A model generated the notes under the pieces. The model saw only the letters and a program-made list of their open reading frames with translations, had not been told where the DNA came from and did not search any database. From positions 1-35,236 of the forward strand of contig JADHWW010000113.1 of the NCBI GenBank assembly GCA_016783285.1: 35,236 nt of DNA, read 5' to 3'. Positions 33,411 through 35,236 of the stretch are shown here, one piece after another. Position 1 is the first letter of the stretch; each line of letters starts with the position of its first letter. The position numbers and the translations under genes are program-made. The stretch comes from Anaerolineae bacterium. GTDB lineage: Bacteria > Chloroflexota > Anaerolineae > B4-G1.

Positions 33411-35236
33411 CTATTTGTGCCTTCCAACAGGCCCCAGGATCAGATGGTCAGCCTCGAACCCCGCAGGCGGAACCCGCTCCATCGTGTCCAGACGATACAG
33501 ACCCACGTTGAAGACGTACTCTGCCGCGTCCCCGTCAACGGATGCGGCCAGCCCAGACGGGAGTGTGAAGAAATGCATCTGCGCGAACACGTCCCCTTCT
33601 TGCCAATTCTCTACCGGAAAACCCAGCCCGTCGGCGGTGCCCACCAGCAGCGCCTCGGCCTCGCCCACGAGAACGAGATGCGCCATCACAGACAGAGGAA
33701 ATTCAGGCCGCTTGAGCACCTCCCAGTACGTGCGCAAGATCACATCATCCCCAGGCGCTGGCCTGACTGGCTCTATCTCATACCCCAAAAAACGAGCCGC
33801 TTCACCGAACCGGGGCTGTCCGTCAGAACCCTCCAGCGCCGCCAGATGAACGGATTCACTCCCGGCCCCCTCACCCCCATAGATGGTCAGACCCATACTC
33901 TTGCTGCTCCGGCGACCGTGAAAGATGACCTGTGTATCGTCACAGTACGTCGGCACCACCGTCGGCCCGTCGGTGACACCTGGAATGACGTACCAGCCAG
34001 GGGCTGTGCCAGCCGGATACACCCAACTGGAGCGACAGTCGAAATAGGCCGTACGGCCTATTTCGACTTCCGAACCTCCCAGCATCTGGAGAATCTGATC
34101 GCCCTCCAGCGCAGGTGCCGGCCCATAGCAGACCGCCGCCCATCTCCCCTCGAACCGCTCTGTCACCTCGTAGATGAATATCGAGTACCCTACCTTGTCC
34201 ATAGGCTGGCGGTGACGAAACCAGTCGAAGATGTCCGGCTCCTCCATAAGCGCACCTTGCAGATTGGACGCGCTGATGGCGTACATCCCTGGCTCTGGAT
34301 TGAACGGGCTGAAGTCCGAAGATGACGAAGGAGGTGGCATGGGAAGCGGGTCATACTCGATGCCATACCCCTCCGGCTTCGCTGTCCCAAAATAACTCAA
34401 CTTCACCCGCTCAATCCCCCGCTCGTCCAAGTACCCCTTCAGTCTCTTCAGGTCCTGACCCCAGTCCAGATTCGAGTCCACCACATAACGATACCCCTGA
34501 TCCGGCCCGCCCACCAGCGCGTTGAAGTACGCCAAGTAATACGGATGAATCCACAAACTCGACAACATGGCCCACCCAATCAACCCTGCCAACACCACGC
34601 CACGCCACCGAAAGCGATGCAGACCCCCACCACGCACGGGAGCCTTGAGCAAGGGACTAAAAACCGCCGCAGCACCCATCACGACATACGGAACCACTGG
34701 CAGGATATGCCGGTACCCAATGTCGATCCTGCTGGCCATGCTCACGGCAAAGTAGAGCACCGGAAACACGATCATCACAGGAGACCACCCCAGCCCCCCC
34801 CTCTCCCGCTCACAGGGGGTCTGCAACCCCCGTTGAGAGCAAGCCCTTCTGCCCAACACGGTTGGGCTACTACCCTGCATGCGCCAGCCTGCCGCGAGTA
34901 CCACTGCGAGTCCTCGTGGCGGGGCTCGCAGCGTGGCTGTCACCGCGGCCACGACCAACAACACCAACAAGGAAAGCGGTGTCTTGATCAGAAACAGAAC
35001 CGGAAAGTAATACCACCAGCCCTCGCTAGAGAGTTGGCCCATGAAAAAAGCGCGGTGACCACCAGCCTGATGCTGCCACAGCCGTCGTAAGGTACTCCAG
35101 TGTGTCGGCATGACCACCCACGTGCCGATCGGCGAATACACGCCTGCCTCGAAACGATAGACCGCCCATAGCGTCAGCACACCCACGCCCAGCACTGCCG
35201 CAAACCTGATCAACCAGCCCCAAAGCCCGATGGCCT
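33411..35236 (-). CDS. GT39-like glycosyltransferase, C-terminal part (5' end outside window)
   Basis: At least 608 codons; the frame is open to the right edge. A TTG at 35213 is only an internal in-frame codon, since the paralogue at 23416 aligns through it (LTLWAVYRFEAG against LTVWAVYGFTFG) and has about 280 more residues ahead. Shared motifs: GWWYYFPVLFLIKTPLSLLV, DIGYRHILPVVPYVVMGAA, YRYVVDSNLDWGQDLKRL, and the beta module (ARFLGYEIEP, ILRTYWEVL, SVMAHLVLVG, VGLYRLDTMERVPP). The acidic first-loop motif would lie outside the window. Between two membrane segments it carries a nested family B variant and a family G copy (GLQTPCERERGGLGW), where the 23416 protein has only a short loop. A family A copy (LAASVDGDA) lies near the end. 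Confidence 0.85.
   Translation of the reverse strand, partial: AIGLWGWLIRFAAVLGVGVLTLWAVYRFEAGVYSPIGTWVVMPTHWSTLRRLWQHQAGGHRAFFMGQLSSEGWWYYFPVLFLIKTPLSLLVLLVVAAVTATLRAPPRGLAVVLAAGWRMQGSSPTVLGRRACSQRGLQTPCERERGGLGWSPVMIVFPVLYFAVSMASRIDIGYRHILPVVPYVVMGAAAVFSPLLKAPVRGGGLHRFRWRGVVLAGLIGWAMLSSLWIHPYYLAYFNALVGGPDQGYRYVVDSNLDWGQDLKRLKGYLDERGIERVKLSYFGTAKPEGYGIEYDPLPMPPPSSSSDFSPFNPEPGMYAISASNLQGALMEEPDIFDWFRHRQPMDKVGYSIFIYEVTERFEGRWAAVCYGPAPALEGDQILQMLGGSEVEIGRTAYFDCRSSWVYPAGTAPGWYVIPGVTDGPTVVPTYCDDTQVIFHGRRSSKSMGLTIYGGEGAGSESVHLAALEGSDGQPRFGEAARFLGYEIEPVRPAPGDDVILRTYWEVLKRPEFPLSVMAHLVLVGEAEALLVGTADGLGFPVENWQEGDVFAQMHFFTLPSGLAASVDGDAAEYVFNVGLYRLDTMERVPPAGFEADHLILGPVGRHK
33534..33551 (-). repeat. Family A, long form
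   Basis: GTCAACGGATGCGGCCAG; translated LAASVDGDA. Confidence 0.87.
34797..34853 (-). repeat. Family G hairpin element
   Basis: GGGGGTCTGCAACCCCC with GTTGAGAGCAAGCCCTTCTG; translated GLQTPCERERGGLGW. Matches the copy at 28562 in hairpin and flank. Confidence 0.78.
34889..34937. repeat. Nested family B palindromes, variant arms
   Basis: Outer arms CTGCCGCGAGTA and CTCGCAGCG (the 20530 variant) surround an inner CACTGCGAGTCCTCGTGGCG copy. The insertion point is the same as at 15856 and 28835. Confidence 0.8.

Noticed and set aside
33391..33420. CATCTGTGTGTATCCGTGTG as another repeat family
   Set aside because: It resembles a common interspersed phrase, and a TCCGTGTTC occurs at 11702, but no second full copy is present here.
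303..33551. CRISPR array
   Set aside because: The repeats are spread irregularly inside genes, with no uniform spacers and no cas genes.
1..35236. tRNA, rRNA, transposase or integrase genes
   Set aside because: None recognised on either strand; the repeats therefore lack an obvious local mobilising enzyme.

Overview
This window comes from a GC-rich bacterium, most likely a Chloroflexota of the Anaerolineae type. I infer this from the multi-gene blocks of giant GT-C membrane glycosyltransferases, a secreted PKD/beta-helix protein ending in the YLPLV-type tail often seen in that phylum, and several short interspersed repeats familiar from such genomes. No rRNA marker is present, so the placement is tentative.

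All supported genes lie on the minus strand, so transcription runs from high to low coordinates. From right to left: a 5'-truncated glycosyltransferase (33411-35236); four more large glycosyltransferases (23416-33393), the last three joined to their upstream gene by 4-base NTGA stop/start overlaps; a flippase-like membrane protein and an AlkP-superfamily phosphodiesterase (20595-23291); a 56-codon relic of another glycosyltransferase (20428-20598); three glycosyltransferases (13845-20428); a separately promoted secreted PKD protein (11760-13742); five glycosyltransferases (337-11567); and the N-terminus of uvrC (1-371). There are 13 GT-C-like enzymes in at least five subfamilies. Eleven carry one or two copies of the same C-terminal beta-rich module. 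With the flippase-like protein and the phosphodiesterase they probably build or decorate a lipid-linked or surface polysaccharide or glycoprotein; substrates cannot be read from the sequence.

The striking feature is a dense set of short repeats, nearly all inside the coding sequences and in frame. Family A (core GTCAACGGAT, about 28 exact GTCAACGG copies) always has the same orientation relative to transcription and is translated as SVSVD/ASVD or YPLT/HPLT. Family B is a roughly 22-bp imperfect palindrome with an AGTACT centre, open in all six frames (HREYSWR, TSTRGG, PPRVLAV); in three places one copy sits inside another at the same central site. Others are tandem GGGAGTA heptamers (C), a QPTNQPTS-coding element (D), CAGATAACGGATTG/GCCGATTT tandems (E), GACCAATGACC tandems (F), a G5/C5 hairpin element (G), a C-run/G-run element (H), a GDHKGRPYV-coding element (I) and an AGCGACT/AGTCGCT hairpin (J). 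Comparing paralogues within the window shows these are insertions in loops, linkers and N-termini; one pair even sits in the conserved N-terminus of UvrC. Genes at about 15960-23291, gene 4922-6613 and the PKD gene are almost free of them.

No tRNA, rRNA, CRISPR array, transposase or integrase was recognised.
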